DNA of 64,000 bases from Desulfurococcus amylolyticus Z-533 (GCF_000513855.1 NZ_KI911318.1:124001-188000), one strand, 5' to 3'. Counted from the first letter of the stretch, positions 16,634-26,154 are shown. Made by a program: numbers and translations. The notes: generated from the letters alone by a model not told the origin.

Positions 16634-17470
16634 CTACAGTAATCCATTCTCCCTCAGTCTTCTCGCTAATGCTGCATACACCTCTCCGCTTACCTCATAT
16701 ACTCTCTTATCTCCAAGTAGTTCACGGGCATACATATATATCTCGCTGTCCTCCCCTATACCAAGGGACTTGGTGAGAACCCTTAAAGCTATCCTTCTCC
16801 TCTGCGTAAACAATAGCCTGGTCAGCTTCTCGAGGGCGAGTACATCCTGGTTAAAAACGCGTCGCCTGGTTAAAGTTATAATTGCGTGCCCTACCTTTGG
16901 TTCAGGGTAGAATGAGGAGGGGCCATATATACCTGTGATTTCTATGTTAAACAATGTGTTGAGTAGAATAGTTATCCTACCATACTGCTTACTACCTGGC
17001 TTGGCTACAAGTCTCTCAGCGACATCTTTTTGAAGCGTAAATACAACTCTTTCAACGTTATTCGATCTAGCTATTGAAACCAATATATTGGATGTAACAT
17101 GGTATGGTATATTCCCTACCACTTGCCTAGAGAACACCGTGTACTTGGTGGCATCAGCATTGATGAAGAGAGTGTTGGATGTATTCAAGTTTTTAACAGC
17201 TATACCCAGTAGTTTCTCGTCGATCTCTATGCATATAAGTCTAGGAACCACTCTGCTTAATGGAATGGTTAAAGTACCTAGTCCACAGCCTATTTCAGTG
17301 GTTTCCGCATGGTTTACATGGCTTATGAAGTCCCTTATAAGCCGGGGATCTACGATGAAGTTCTGACTAAGCTTCCTCCTGGGTCTTAAACCATGCTCGC
17401 GGAGTATGCTTATAGTCCATGAAAGGAGGCCGCGTCTACTCATTTCATCTGGCCTAATATAGCTCCCCAT
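16634..17470 (-). CDS. rsmA: 16S rRNA dimethyladenosine transferase (RsmA/KsgA)
   Basis: A 278-residue enzyme that dimethylates the two adjacent adenines near the 3' end of 16S rRNA. The N-terminus shows RPRRKLSQNFIVDPRLI, then the SAM site TEIGCGLGTLTIPL, a CIEIDEKLL strand and the hallmark VVGNIPYHVTSNIL (NIPY). A C-terminal helical domain includes FTQRRRIALRVL. The first Met at 17470 overlaps the DUF655 gene by 17 bp; Met 17443 is an alternative. Confidence 0.93.
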   Translation of the reverse strand: MGSYIRPDEMSRRGLLSWTISILREHGLRPRRKLSQNFIVDPRLIRDFISHVNHAETTEIGCGLGTLTIPLSRVVPRLICIEIDEKLLGIAVKNLNTSNTLFINADATKYTVFSRQVVGNIPYHVTSNILVSIARSNNVERVVFTLQKDVAERLVAKPGSKQYGRITILLNTLFNIEITGIYGPSSFYPEPKVGHAIITLTRRRVFNQDVLALEKLTRLLFTQRRRIALRVLTKSLGIGEDSEIYMYARELLGDKRVYEVSGEVYAALARRLRENGLL

Positions 17471-18104
17471 ATAGTTTCTCCAAGTACCCTAGGTACATCG
17501 TGTTAGGCTCGGGGGATTTTATGAATAAATAGTACTTCTCCCCACCAATCAACTCCTTGATGACCCTGTTTACAAGGGCTTTAACAGGATCTATACGAGT
17601 CCTCTTCTTTATGTCCTCGAAGCTCTCAAACCTCTTCTTGCTTCTCTCCTCGAGTATCTGGTTCATTGTCTTCTTACCTATCTCGGGGAGCAATTCAAGT
17701 GCGTGTAGCCTTATGTTGACTGGCTCAGCTATATTGAAGAACTCAACGAATATCTTCTCGTTCTCAAGTACTATGTTTTTAAGAGCCTCGGGTAGATTGG
17801 TTTTAGCAACGCTAGTGAGCTCACTGTATACTATATGTATGATTCTCTTAACCTTACTCGGGTATCCAAGGTCTATTTTCTCGAGTATCTCTATTTTAAC
17901 CGCGGGTAAGGGGGTTGCTTCGAGTAGAGAGAAGTATTTCACCCCGATACCCTGGATGAAAGGCTGGTTCCTGTGTTCATAATGGGGATCAGAGGGGTTT
18001 CCAAGCTCAAGGTAATCTAGAACATAGAGCGCCGGCTCATGCCTTTCATCCCAGCGTCTCTCCCCATGCCTCTTATATCTAAAATTGTGATCACGGTGTG
18101 ACAA
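17454..18104 (-). CDS. DUF655 RNA-binding protein
   Basis: A 216-residue archaeal DUF655 protein. The N-terminal half has EPALYVLDYLELG and FIQGIGVKYFSLLEA, resembling an S1/OB-like RNA-binding part. The C-terminal half has ALELLPEIGKKTMNQILEER and FEDIKKRTRI, a helix-hairpin-helix pattern. Its biochemical role is unknown to me; in many archaea it sits between rpl21e-rpo4 and rsmA, as here, suggesting a function in ribosome or RNA metabolism. Start TTG 18104 is chosen because the frame has no upstream alternative and the basic N-terminus is typical. Confidence 0.85.
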   Translation of the reverse strand: MSHRDHNFRYKRHGERRWDERHEPALYVLDYLELGNPSDPHYEHRNQPFIQGIGVKYFSLLEATPLPAVKIEILEKIDLGYPSKVKRIIHIVYSELTSVAKTNLPEALKNIVLENEKIFVEFFNIAEPVNIRLHALELLPEIGKKTMNQILEERSKKRFESFEDIKKRTRIDPVKALVNRVIKELIGGEKYYLFIKSPEPNTMYLGYLEKLYGELY

Positions 18105-18141
18105 TACAATCCCCTTTAAGCAGGTTTGATGTAGGTGAGGA

Positions 18142-18516
18142 TTAGGAAGGGGCTACACCAGTGCAATAATTGCTTAGGGTGGCCAGTATCTCTTCTAAGA
18201 CGCCTTGCTCTGGAGTCTTCTCTTCGAGCTCCATAAGGTATCTTAACTCATCTATCGAGGAGGGACAGATATTCATTAACATTACAATGGTTTCATCTTT
18301 CAAGCCTTTGGAAGCTAGTAGCTCGTGGAGTTCCCCTGCTTTCTCCGGGGGTATTTTATGATGGGTTTTAAGGTATTCTAAGACCCTTGAAAGCAGAAGG
18401 GGTACTGTTCCGGTTTCCTCCTTTATCTTCTCCACTATATTTCTGAGAATCAGGTATGCCTCACTATTTGACAACTGTTTCTCCTCTATTGCTTTTAATA
18501 CTATGGTATTCGACAA
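18142..18516 (-). CDS. rpo4: RNA polymerase subunit Rpo4 (RpoF/RPB4-like)
   Basis: A 124-residue helical protein with LSNSEAYLILRNIVEK and a C-terminal HRDC-like part (LKDETIVMLMNICPSSIDELRYLM). With Rpo7 it forms the stalk of the archaeal RNA polymerase, contacting nascent RNA and initiation factor TFE. The start is TTG 18516 (MSNTIVLK) with GGTGACC upstream. Its place between rpl21e and DUF655 is the standard archaeal order and supports the call. Confidence 0.92.
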   Translation of the reverse strand: MSNTIVLKAIEEKQLSNSEAYLILRNIVEKIKEETGTVPLLLSRVLEYLKTHHKIPPEKAGELHELLASKGLKDETIVMLMNICPSSIDELRYLMELEEKTPEQGVLEEILATLSNYCTGVAPS

Positions 18517-18568
18517 TACTGGTCACCACCATATAGTTATAAGCACTAGGAATATTAATGTTTACGGG

Positions 18569-18886
18569 TCAGGCTTGCTGTGCCTGAGGGATGTTTAAGG
18601 GTCTCATGTGCTCTGGCCTTATAAACAATATCTTCTCCTTATCCCCCATCATCACTTTAACAATATAGGCTCTTCCACGTTTTCCAAGTACTACACCGGT
18701 TTTTCCATGGAACCTCCTATACGGCATTCCCCTGTATACTGATGGATTGATAACTATGTGTACCTTCTCCCCCTCTTTATACTCTCTTAGCACTAGGCTT
18801 AGAGGCGGTATCGACCCCTTCTCCCTGACATTCTTCTTGAAGAGCTTCCTGGTTCTATGCCTATACCCCTTTGGTGCTTTAACCAT
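18569..18886 (-). CDS. rpl21e: Ribosomal protein L21e
   Basis: A 105-residue basic protein of the large ribosomal subunit. It opens MVKAPKGYRHRTRKLFKK, then VHIVINPSVYRGMPYRRFHG, GKTGVVLGKRGRAYIVKV and GDKEKILFIRPEHMRPL, an SH3-like beta-barrel signature. ATG 18886 is preceded by AAGGTGG; GTG 18895 would add three residues. It is followed by rpo4, 52 bp downstream. Confidence 0.96.
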   Translation of the reverse strand: MVKAPKGYRHRTRKLFKKNVREKGSIPPLSLVLREYKEGEKVHIVINPSVYRGMPYRRFHGKTGVVLGKRGRAYIVKVMMGDKEKILFIRPEHMRPLNIPQAQQA

Positions 18887-18966
18887 CTTTTCCACCTTTC
18901 ATACTGCAGGCTTAAGCATCCATTGGACACGCTATATCTAAAATCCCCTGTAACCAGCTTATAAAG

Positions 18967-20310
18967 TTATTTATCCCATGTCTTCTCAATATAAAGTACA
19001 TCTAGTTCTAATGGATAAGCAGGCGTCCCCAGTATCTCACTGAAACAAGGGGTAGTACGTCCATTGTCGCAGTGCACTAGTTCCTTAACATATAAGCCGC
19101 CATCGCAATATATTAATGCCTCGAAAACCCGTGAGGAGATACTGATAACTTCGATGCGGTATACCCGTTTAATCCTCTCACGATCCTTTTTCCTCCTTAG
19201 TATCCTCGTTGGTGTTCTTTGTTTAACACTTCTCTCCTTGAAGAAGCTTGAGAGCTTTTCGAGATCCCCTTCAGATACTGGCTTCTCGGTGAGGACTGCT
19301 ACCCTATATATCTTCCTTCTCTTTCTGGATCCCTCCTTAATAGACTCAATATCCCTTCTAGTTGCGGCCCCTATTACCGAGACCTTGATAAATTGATCAT
19401 CCAGTATATAGTTTAACAAGTCTAGATCGACATTCCTGAACCCGGGTTCTTTAACCTCTATTACTAAGGGTCTCCCGGAACCAAGCATTCTAGCATCCAC
19501 GTCTTCCCGTCCAGCTGCATGAATTTTAATGTCTCGCGCATCGAAGAGTCTTGCTATACTATCCCTTATAAAGTCCTGTATGCTCTCAGGGTATTTCCTG
19601 GATCCATTGCTTGTGAACCATGGTACATGGGATATTCTACGCCCTCTCTTGAAATATATCGCCTTTAACAGTATTGGGTTTACCTGCGTCTGTATTGAGT
19701 AATCGAAGTCCTTATTTACATCCACTATTACTACTACATCCGGCTTATCAAAGTCAGGTGGTATATTTGTTAGTTGAGTCACTCTCTTACCTATCTCGCG
19801 TTTCAACTCGTTTTTCAATGACTCACTTGACTCCAATCCCGCCAACACGTGTACATCCAGCTCCTTCTTAACTACCTCGCTATCCAGTTTTACACCTATG
19901 ATGAATGAGGACGCATTCAACTCGCTTAGTTTCACTGCTACTCTCCTAGCTATTTCATCAATATAATCGCTGGATACCCTGTGGAGACATATATAGCATG
20001 GATTAACGGAGATCTCTCTGTCAGTTATTTTTCTATATAGCCTTGTAACGGGATCCCCCGTGTTTGATGCTATTTTACCGATATACTCGGCATCAATGAT
20101 TTCACTAGTGTAGTCTGCGTATAGCTTCATCGCTAGTAGAGTCTTGATAGCCCTTCCTCTTTCCTCGTTGGATAACTCGATCCCTTTCTTTGCGAAGACC
20201 CGGCCTAGACATCTATCGCAGAGAGGGTATTCTGAGAGAATTTTTGCAGCTGTCTCAATGATGCTGCAGTGTTCTCCACATCTATTTTGTTGAGGGGTCT
20301 CCATGATCAT
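18967..20310 (-). CDS. pus10: tRNA pseudouridine synthase Pus10
   Basis: A 447-residue enzyme that makes pseudouridines 54 and 55 in archaeal tRNA. The N-terminal THUMP-containing half holds two CxxC pairs (CDRCLGRVFAKKG and PCYICLHRV) for zinc. The catalytic domain includes HVPWFTSNGSRKYPESIQ and AAGREDVDARMLGSGRPLV, where DVDARMLG carries the catalytic Asp. The C-terminus has YIKELVHCDNGRTTP-like sequence (YVKELVHCDNGRTTP). It lies between srp54 (15-bp gap) and rpl21e on the same strand. Starts at 20313 and 20304 are also possible. Confidence 0.92.
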   Translation of the reverse strand: MIMETPQQNRCGEHCSIIETAAKILSEYPLCDRCLGRVFAKKGIELSNEERGRAIKTLLAMKLYADYTSEIIDAEYIGKIASNTGDPVTRLYRKITDREISVNPCYICLHRVSSDYIDEIARRVAVKLSELNASSFIIGVKLDSEVVKKELDVHVLAGLESSESLKNELKREIGKRVTQLTNIPPDFDKPDVVVIVDVNKDFDYSIQTQVNPILLKAIYFKRGRRISHVPWFTSNGSRKYPESIQDFIRDSIARLFDARDIKIHAAGREDVDARMLGSGRPLVIEVKEPGFRNVDLDLLNYILDDQFIKVSVIGAATRRDIESIKEGSRKRRKIYRVAVLTEKPVSEGDLEKLSSFFKERSVKQRTPTRILRRKKDRERIKRVYRIEVISISSRVFEALIYCDGGLYVKELVHCDNGRTTPCFSEILGTPAYPLELDVLYIEKTWDK

Positions 20311-20325
20311 CAATCCTTCTTATCC

Positions 20326-21675
20326 CTAGCTTCCACCAGGCTCCTCTTCTAGTTTAAGATCCTCGGGTTTGATACCAAGTTTCTTTAATATATCTCTTCT
20401 ACGTAGTTGCTTACTCAGCTTCTTCATTAGCTCGTATTGTTTAAGTAATTCCCTTACATCATCGATTTCGACGCCGGCTCCATAAGCTATCCTCTTGATC
20501 CTGGATTTATCTATGATATCCGGGTTCTCGAGTTCCTCGTAGGTCATAGAATTTATTGCGGCAAGCCACTTGCTCAGCTTCACCTCTAGTTGTTTTGGAT
20601 CCACCTCGAGCGGTAGCTTTACCCCTAGACCCGGTATCATCTGCATTATCTTGGCAAGGGGGCCCATTTTTCTTAGGCTTACTAGTTGCTTGTAGACTAG
20701 CCTCATGTTTATTTTTCCCTCGATGAGTCTTTTAGCATCCTCCTCCGTGAAGTCTAGTTGTAGCCTCCTCACTTTCTCAACAAGGCTCTCTATATCTCCA
20801 AGCCCCAGTATTCTCGAGACGAATCTAGGTGGGTTGAATACTTCTAATTCATCTATTTTTTCTCCGGTTCCAATAAATTTCACCATGGCACTGGTTGCCG
20901 CTACTGCTGATAACGCGCCTCCACCTTTAGCCGTTCCATCAAGCTTCGTGACTATTATAGAGCCTATTGGGGTGGTTTCATGGAACTTCTTGGCTATATT
21001 ATGAGCCTGCTGCCCTATGGATGCATCTATGACGAGTATTACTTCATCTGGTTTAACCTGCTCACTTATCTTCCTCATTTCATCTAAGAGGTCTTCCTCC
21101 TTGTGGTGTCTTCCAGCGGTATCTATTATTATAATATCTGTTCTCCTTTCAATGAAGAAGGAGACTCCTTTCACTGCTATTGAGACAGCATTATTATTAT
21201 CTGGCTCACCATAAACCGGTACGCCTATCTGTTCACCTAGTTGTTTAAGCTGTGTATATGCTGCAGGCCTGAAGGTGTCTGCCGCTACTAGTCCCACCTT
21301 ATAGCCCTCTAGCTTATAGAAGTATGCTAGTTTAGCGGCCGTTGTAGTTTTACCAGAACCCTGTAAGCCGACGAGCATTATAACCCACGGCTTCTTCAAC
21401 GGCTTTATAGAGGGTTTTTTATCACCACCTAGGAGCCTGGTTAATTCCTCATAGACTATTGTTATAAACCATTCTCTCCTACTAATACCTGGAGGAGGCT
21501 CTGATTTAAGGGCTCTCTCCTTTATCCTGTTAGTGATCTCCACCGCTAGCTTCAAATTAACATCGGCTCTTACGAGTTCCTTCTGCAGCTCCCTTATAAA
21601 CTCCTCCACGGATTTCTCGTAGTCCCCTCCCTTCAGAAACCTTGTTAAAGCACTCCTGATATTGTCAAACACCAT
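20326..21675 (-). CDS. srp54: Signal recognition particle GTPase SRP54
   Basis: A 449-residue protein that binds signal sequences and 7S RNA and docks on FtsY. The N domain (about 1-90) is followed by the G domain: [17 protein letters not shown] (P-loop), [27 protein letters not shown] and [14 protein letters not shown]. The methionine-rich M domain ends in [11 protein letters not shown]. Start ATG 21675 ([13 protein letters not shown]) has GGGTG upstream; the frame extends three codons to a GTG. It is first in a long minus-strand operon with pus10 next. No SRP RNA gene is visible in the window. Confidence 0.96.
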   Translation of the reverse strand: MVFDNIRSALTRFLKGGDYEKSVEEFIRELQKELVRADVNLKLAVEITNRIKERALKSEPPPGISRREWFITIVYEELTRLLGGDKKPSIKPLKKPWVIMLVGLQGSGKTTTAAKLAYFYKLEGYKVGLVAADTFRPAAYTQLKQLGEQIGVPVYGEPDNNNAVSIAVKGVSFFIERRTDIIIIDTAGRHHKEEDLLDEMRKISEQVKPDEVILVIDASIGQQAHNIAKKFHETTPIGSIIVTKLDGTAKGGGALSAVAATSAMVKFIGTGEKIDELEVFNPPRFVSRILGLGDIESLVEKVRRLQLDFTEEDAKRLIEGKINMRLVYKQLVSLRKMGPLAKIMQMIPGLGVKLPLEVDPKQLEVKLSKWLAAINSMTYEELENPDIIDKSRIKRIAYGAGVEIDDVRELLKQYELMKKLSKQLRRRDILKKLGIKPEDLKLEEEPGGS

Positions 21676-21761
21676 AAGCAACACCCATCCTCAAAAATAG
21701 GGATCTCAACCAGGGTTTTAACCGTATACAGATTGCTCCAGGATCAGGGAGTAATGGAAGG

Positions 21762-21862
21762 TGCGGGGGGTGGGATTTGAACCCACGCAGGCCTACGCCA
21801 GCGGATCTCTCCCTGGGCTCGTCTTGAGTCCGCCCCCTTTGGCCAAGCTCGGGCACCCCCGC
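21762..21862 (-). tRNA. tRNA-Leu (anticodon CAA) with a short intron
   Basis: The acceptor GCGGGGG at the 5' end pairs with CCCCCGC plus discriminator A at the 3' end. The anticodon stem GCGGA and TCCGC closes on loop CTCAAGA (anticodon CAA) only if about 16 nt (ACGAGCCCAGGGAGAG) are removed, which places a canonical archaeal intron right after position 37. A class II variable arm follows. The T arm GTGGGTTCAAATCCCAC is perfect. No full CCA is encoded (ACC only). It lies upstream of srp54 on the same strand. Confidence 0.92.
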
Positions 21863-21989
21863 ACTGATTCATAATTAATGATTCCCGGGAGTATTAAATC
21901 CTTAGGCTGAGGGTCAAGATATATAAACAAGCGGTGGGTTAAGGTTAATAAAGCCTGATTGCATGAATGAGGGGTAGGTGATTAAGAAT

Positions 21990-22514
21990 ATGCCTATACG
22001 CCCAGCCAGGTGCTACACGCATTTCAGCGGACCACCATATACGAGGAAAGAGTATATTCCAGGCGTCCCCCAGCCGAAGATAACTAAGTTTGAGATGGGT
22101 AATCCAAAACTGGACTATGATTACGAGCTTGCACTAGTCGTCGAGGAGGCAGGGCAGATAAGGCATAACGCGTTAGAGGCAGCCCGTGTAATGGCTTTAA
22201 AGAAGCTCAGCGTTGATGCCGGCGAGAACAACTTTTACCTTAAAGTCAAACCATATCCTCACCACGTTATCAGGGAAAACAAGATGATGGCCTTTGCTGG
22301 TGCAGACCGTCTACAGGATGGCATGAGGCTCTCATTTGGTAAACCCATCGGGACAGCTGCACGAGTAAGCCCAGGGCAGGAGGTAATAGTGATAAGGGTG
22401 AAGGCGGAGCATGCTAAGATAGGTAAGGAAGCATTAAAAATAGCTGCGTCGAAGCTTCCGTTACCGACGAGAGTAATTGTTAAACCATTGAAGCCAGGTC
22501 TTCCACCACTATAG
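21990..22514 (+). CDS. rpl10e: Ribosomal protein L10e (L16 homologue)
   Basis: A 174-residue protein beginning [20 protein letters not shown], the standard archaeal L10e N-terminus. It continues with [44 protein letters not shown] and [21 protein letters not shown]. It contacts the tRNA-binding region of the large subunit. I use ATG 21990, with AGGTG 7 nt upstream; GTG 21978 is in frame but adds residues outside the conserved N-terminus. Confidence 0.96.
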   Translation: MPIRPARCYTHFSGPPYTRKEYIPGVPQPKITKFEMGNPKLDYDYELALVVEEAGQIRHNALEAARVMALKKLSVDAGENNFYLKVKPYPHHVIRENKMMAFAGADRLQDGMRLSFGKPIGTAARVSPGQEVIVIRVKAEHAKIGKEALKIAASKLPLPTRVIVKPLKPGLPPL

Positions 22515-22625
22515 CTAAGCCCTAAGCGTGTTCTCTTCTACAGGACCTGGGAACTAGGTTATCCTTATATTTGGAAACTCTTGTTTTTCCAGGTAGAATA
22601 ATATTAAGTCTTCCACATTGGTATA

Positions 22626-23651
22626 ATGGGATTAAAAGGCGTGTTATTCATGGAGGACCTATGTAGCCTCTATGATATCGAGCTCGATGTATTATATAGG
22701 CTTGTTGAGAAAGGCGTGAAAAGGGTTCTTCTTCACGCGCCAGACGGCTTTAAGCCTTTATATAAATGCGTCGCCGGTGTTTTCGAAGGAAGAGGTATTG
22801 AAATATTCTTTTCCTCGAGCCCTGGATATGGAGCATGCGATGTCCCTGTGGAGGAGGCTGAGGCCCTCGGGGTCGACGTCCTTATTCACCTGGGGCATCT
22901 AGAGTATTTTAACCATGGGTTTAAGCCTGGTGTAAGCATTGTTTACGTACCCGTCTATGCCCGTCCAATGATTAGTGAGGGGGTGCTTGGAGAGCTGACT
23001 AGTTACCTCAGATCACGGGGGATTATAGGTGTTTCCATCTCCTCAACAATTGTAGAGGAGAAAATAAGAAGGATTATTGTGGAACACCTCAGCTCAAATG
23101 GGTTTAGGATTCATGAGGTACACAGCCCTCTACTGGGTTGCCTCTATACACATGTAGCATCACTGGATGACAAAGTCGATGCTCACCTCGTGATAGCCGG
23201 TGGGATATTCCATCCCCTAGGTCTTGCACTGGTTTCCAGGAAGCCTGTAGTAGTCTTAGATCCCTACAGGGGTAGGGTGTGGTCAGCTAGTGAGGAGGCT
23301 CAGAAGACCCTTAGGAAGAGGCTGCTGAAGATCTACGAGGCTAAGATAAGCGGTGTTAGGGTTGGACTTATCATTGGGTCTAGGCCGGGCCAGTATCGTC
23401 CCTGGCTTATTGAGAAACTTGAGAGGGAAGCCTTGGAGAAAGGGTATAGGGTCTACAAGGTTTCCTCAACGTATCTTAGTATTGAGCGATTAATAGCCAT
23501 AGATAACGCCCTCAATCTCGACATATATGTTGTCACGAGTTGCCCGAGGCTCCCCATAGACGACTTAGATGACTTCTATAAGCCGGTGTTAACCCCTGGC
23601 GAATTCCTGATGCTTCTAACAGGCTCGGAGAAATATGTATACCCGTGGTGA
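22626..23651 (+). CDS. dph2: 2-(3-amino-3-carboxypropyl)histidine synthase Dph2
   Basis: A 341-residue enzyme of the first diphthamide step, transferring the aminocarboxypropyl group of SAM to the target histidine of elongation factor 2. The three conserved cysteines of the 4Fe-4S site are visible in GYGACDVP (about 79), LLGCLYTHV (about 176) and VTSCPRLPIDD (about 307). HAPDGFKP is typical of the N-terminal repeat. A TATA-like AATAATATTA at 22597-22606 about 25 nt upstream of ATG 22626 suggests a leaderless mRNA. DphB, the next enzyme, is at 48931-49704. Confidence 0.92.
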   Translation: MGLKGVLFMEDLCSLYDIELDVLYRLVEKGVKRVLLHAPDGFKPLYKCVAGVFEGRGIEIFFSSSPGYGACDVPVEEAEALGVDVLIHLGHLEYFNHGFKPGVSIVYVPVYARPMISEGVLGELTSYLRSRGIIGVSISSTIVEEKIRRIIVEHLSSNGFRIHEVHSPLLGCLYTHVASLDDKVDAHLVIAGGIFHPLGLALVSRKPVVVLDPYRGRVWSASEEAQKTLRKRLLKIYEAKISGVRVGLIIGSRPGQYRPWLIEKLEREALEKGYRVYKVSSTYLSIERLIAIDNALNLDIYVVTSCPRLPIDDLDDFYKPVLTPGEFLMLLTGSEKYVYPW

Positions 23652-23654
23652 GCA

Positions 23655-24293
23655 ATGGGGCTTATTAGGAGTAAGAAGGAGCTAGAGTTGATTCTCTCAC
23701 GGATCAACTGGTACATGCACTCGAAGAAGAGGCTTGAGCAATACCAGACACCGTCAAGCATAGTGGCGCATATGGTTTGGACAGCGTATATGAGGGGCGA
23801 CGTGAAGGGGTTGACGATAGGTGATTATGGATGTGGCGATGGGAGAATATCTATTGCGTCGATACTGATGGGTGCTCGTAGAGCTATCTGTGTAGATATT
23901 GATGAAGATATATTACTATATGGTTTAGGTACAGTATCATCCTTGTTTCCAGGTGCGGCGGGCAGGATTCTCTACGTGGATGCCGACGTGGAGCGTTTAG
24001 GACTCAAGAATGTTGACACAGTGTTGATGAACCCTCCTTTTGGCGTGGTCGCTGAAAACAGGGGCTTGGACATAGTCTTCCTTAGGAGGGCTATGGCGAC
24101 GGCTAGAAGCATATATAGTATACACAAGTATTCTGAGGCATTCATGGATATCGCTAGGGAGGTGGCCGAGGACAACGGGTTTACCCTGGACTCGTATGAG
24201 CTACTGGACTTTGAAATACCAATGATGTTTGAGACCCATAGGAGGCGAATATATAGGGTTAAAACAGTATTCATTATCCTGACAAGGGCGTGA
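23655..24293 (+). CDS. METTL5-like RNA adenine methyltransferase
   Basis: A 212-residue class I methyltransferase with LEQYQTPSSIVAHMVW near the N-terminus, SAM motif GDYGCGDGRISIA, acidic loop CVDIDEDIL and VDTVLMNPPFGV. The NPPF motif indicates base-amine (N6-adenine) methylation, and the QYxTP start is typical of METTL5 relatives, which in eukaryotes modify small-subunit rRNA. The RNA target here is inferred. It begins 3 bp after dph2 and is followed 6 bp later by csl4, so the three are probably co-transcribed. Confidence 0.85.
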   Translation: MGLIRSKKELELILSRINWYMHSKKRLEQYQTPSSIVAHMVWTAYMRGDVKGLTIGDYGCGDGRISIASILMGARRAICVDIDEDILLYGLGTVSSLFPGAAGRILYVDADVERLGLKNVDTVLMNPPFGVVAENRGLDIVFLRRAMATARSIYSIHKYSEAFMDIAREVAEDNGFTLDSYELLDFEIPMMFETHRRRIYRVKTVFIILTRA

Positions 24294-24299
24294 TTAATT

Positions 24300-24845
24300 A
24301 TGCAAGAGATAGTGATGCCTGGCGAACCACTTGCAGTAGAGGAGGAGGCACTGCCTCTCCAAGGTGCATACATTGATGAAAAGGGCTTGATCAGGTCCCA
24401 GGTATTCGGGTTAAAGGTCTTCGATAGATATAAGAAGCAAGTATATGTTAGACAAGTGAAAAACATAGAGTTGATTAAGCCGGGAACCATTGTCGAAGCA
24501 TATGTCGAGGCCGTGACTGATGAGCTGGCTTTTCTAAAGATATATAGTATAGAAGGGCAAAGAGTTGAAGCCTCCGGGATTATACATGTATCGCAGGCAT
24601 CCAATGAGTTTACACAGAGCCTTCTAGGGGCCATTAGACCAGGTGACTTCGTTAAGGCTAAGGTGCTCAATAATTCTATACCATACCAATTAACCATTAA
24701 GGAACCAGGATTAGGCGTTATAGAGGCGTATTGCAGTGTATGTGGCTCCCTGCTCTACAAGAGCAATGATAAATTAGTGTGTAATACATGCGGGAATATT
24801 GAGAAACGTAAAACCAGTTTAAACTATATACACGTCTCAAGGTGA
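24300..24845 (+). CDS. csl4: Exosome subunit Csl4
   Basis: A 181-residue RNA-binding cap subunit of the archaeal RNA exosome. The N-terminal part begins MPGEPLAVEEEALP, the central S1 domain has GTIVEAYVEAVTDELAFLKI and IRPGDFVKAKVL, and the C-terminal zinc ribbon has CSVCGSLLYKSNDKLVCNTCG (four cysteines). The domain order and length match the family. It lies in a plus-strand cluster leading to rpo11. Confidence 0.92.
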   Translation: MQEIVMPGEPLAVEEEALPLQGAYIDEKGLIRSQVFGLKVFDRYKKQVYVRQVKNIELIKPGTIVEAYVEAVTDELAFLKIYSIEGQRVEASGIIHVSQASNEFTQSLLGAIRPGDFVKAKVLNNSIPYQLTIKEPGLGVIEAYCSVCGSLLYKSNDKLVCNTCGNIEKRKTSLNYIHVSR

Positions 24846-24849
24846 TCGC

Positions 24850-25467
24850 TTGCCACTGGTTAAGCGGAGATATAGGATTCCATGTAGAGGCGAGGAATGT
24901 TTAAAATTATACGAGCTTGTCAAGGAGAGGGTTCCCTCAATAGAGCATGTTGAGTTCGCGGTAACCAGTAACGGCTTAATAGTAGATGCCTACGGATATG
25001 AAACAGACCTGAAAAAACTGTGGATTGAGTTAAAGAATTATTCAAGGATGGCTAAGGGGGTCAGTGGGCCGGGTTTACAAGCATTCAGCATTGACGTGAT
25101 AGTTAAATTAACCAGGAAGACCTTCCCGCCCGAGGTGCTCGTGAAAATCCTTGAGAAACAAGGGTATAAGGCCAGACTCGAGGATGGCACCATTTACACC
25201 AATATAGAGAAGAACAGGATTCTCGAATTAGTTGAGAGAATAAGTGAATTAAACACCGCTATTAGAGGCAGGGTGAAGGGTACAGCAGCAAGGTATTTCA
25301 TCATAACGGTAACCATTATAACAGGGCTACAGTTAGATGACGCCATAAATCACGCAGTGGAAGCAGGGCTCCTCGGGGTCGACGAGTCAGGCTTATATGT
25401 TTTAAAGCATGAGTGGCGGGATGCAGTAGACTTATTTATTAAGAGTTTTAAACAGCAAAACGAATAG
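24850..25467 (+). CDS. DUF2067 conserved crenarchaeal protein
   Basis: A 205-residue protein that looks like DUF2067: N-terminal VKRRYRIPCRGEECLKLYELV, then KAFPPEVL-type text (RKTFPPEVLVKILEKQGY) and a C-terminal TGLQLDDAINHAVEAGLL region. No catalytic motif is apparent. It starts at TTG 24850 with GGTGATC upstream, 4 bp after the csl4 stop, and is followed by rpo11. This steady linkage to exosome and RNA polymerase genes suggests an RNA-related role, but that is inference. Confidence 0.75.
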   Translation: MPLVKRRYRIPCRGEECLKLYELVKERVPSIEHVEFAVTSNGLIVDAYGYETDLKKLWIELKNYSRMAKGVSGPGLQAFSIDVIVKLTRKTFPPEVLVKILEKQGYKARLEDGTIYTNIEKNRILELVERISELNTAIRGRVKGTAARYFIITVTIITGLQLDDAINHAVEAGLLGVDESGLYVLKHEWRDAVDLFIKSFKQQNE

Positions 25468-25485
25468 GGGTCAAAGGTGTTTTAA

Positions 25486-25767
25486 ATGGAGGTACGTGTT
25501 GTATCCAGGAGTGAGAGAGAATTAGTGTTAGAAATATATGATGAAGACCATACACTTGGTAATCTATTAGCGAAGGAGGCGATAAGACATCCCGGTGTAG
25601 AATATGCAGCATACAGGGTTCCACACCCTCTTAAAAACATGTTTGAGTTCACGATTATAGTTAAGCCGGGTTATACCGTGGAATCAATACTAAGGGATAT
25701 AGTAAATGGATTAAAGAACTCGCTCGCTGAGCTTAGAAGGCTTGTAGAGGAGAAGGTAGTTGAGTAG
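25486..25767 (+). CDS. rpo11: RNA polymerase subunit Rpo11 (RpoL)
   Basis: A 93-residue subunit with the signature YDEDHTLGNLLAKEAIRHPGV followed by YRVPHPLKNMFEFTI, which is the conserved Rpo11/RPB11/AC19 core. It dimerises with Rpo3 in the polymerase assembly platform. The start ATG 25486 is preceded by a purine-rich AAAGGTG. The next reading frame begins inside its last codons at TTG 25760. Confidence 0.95.
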   Translation: MEVRVVSRSERELVLEIYDEDHTLGNLLAKEAIRHPGVEYAAYRVPHPLKNMFEFTIIVKPGYTVESILRDIVNGLKNSLAELRRLVEEKVVE

Positions 25768-26154
25768 GAAAAGCGAGACACGTATACTTGTCTATGGTGT
25801 TACAGAGAGATACGGTGTCTTTGCAACTTATAGGGGAAATTTTTAGAGGAGTTAAAAATACTAAGGGTCACCGGCTCCCCGGCACTATTCATCAAATATG
25901 TGCTTGATTCTATGATGACGCGTGAAGAACTAGGGTTCGCACTACCATGCGGATGTAGCCCACTTAACGCGGTATTTACTGGTTTGAAAGGATTCAATAG
26001 CTCAGAGTACCTGGCTTTAAAAACAGTTTATTGCGGAGTGGTTGATACGGTGCTACGCCTACTGGAGTTATACATGCAGTATAGGAATACACTGTTGAAA
26101 ACCTCTCTCCCCGGGACCGAGTCATCCGGCTACCCTGTTATTTACACGTGTTAA
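25760..26154 (+). pseudogene. Unidentified gene with a one-base frameshift in a T run
   Basis: From TTG 25760 the frame reads RILVYGVTERYGVFATYRGNF and stops at TAG where the DNA has five T's. One more T would let the reading continue as LEELKILRVTGSPALFIKYV and on through GFALPCGCSPLNAVF, YLALKTVYCGVVDTVL to TGA-free TAA at 26154. Total about 131 residues. I do not recognise a family; three cysteines in CGCS and YCG are notable. It overlaps rpo11. It may be a real frameshift, a sequencing error, or slippage on the T run. Confidence 0.6.
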
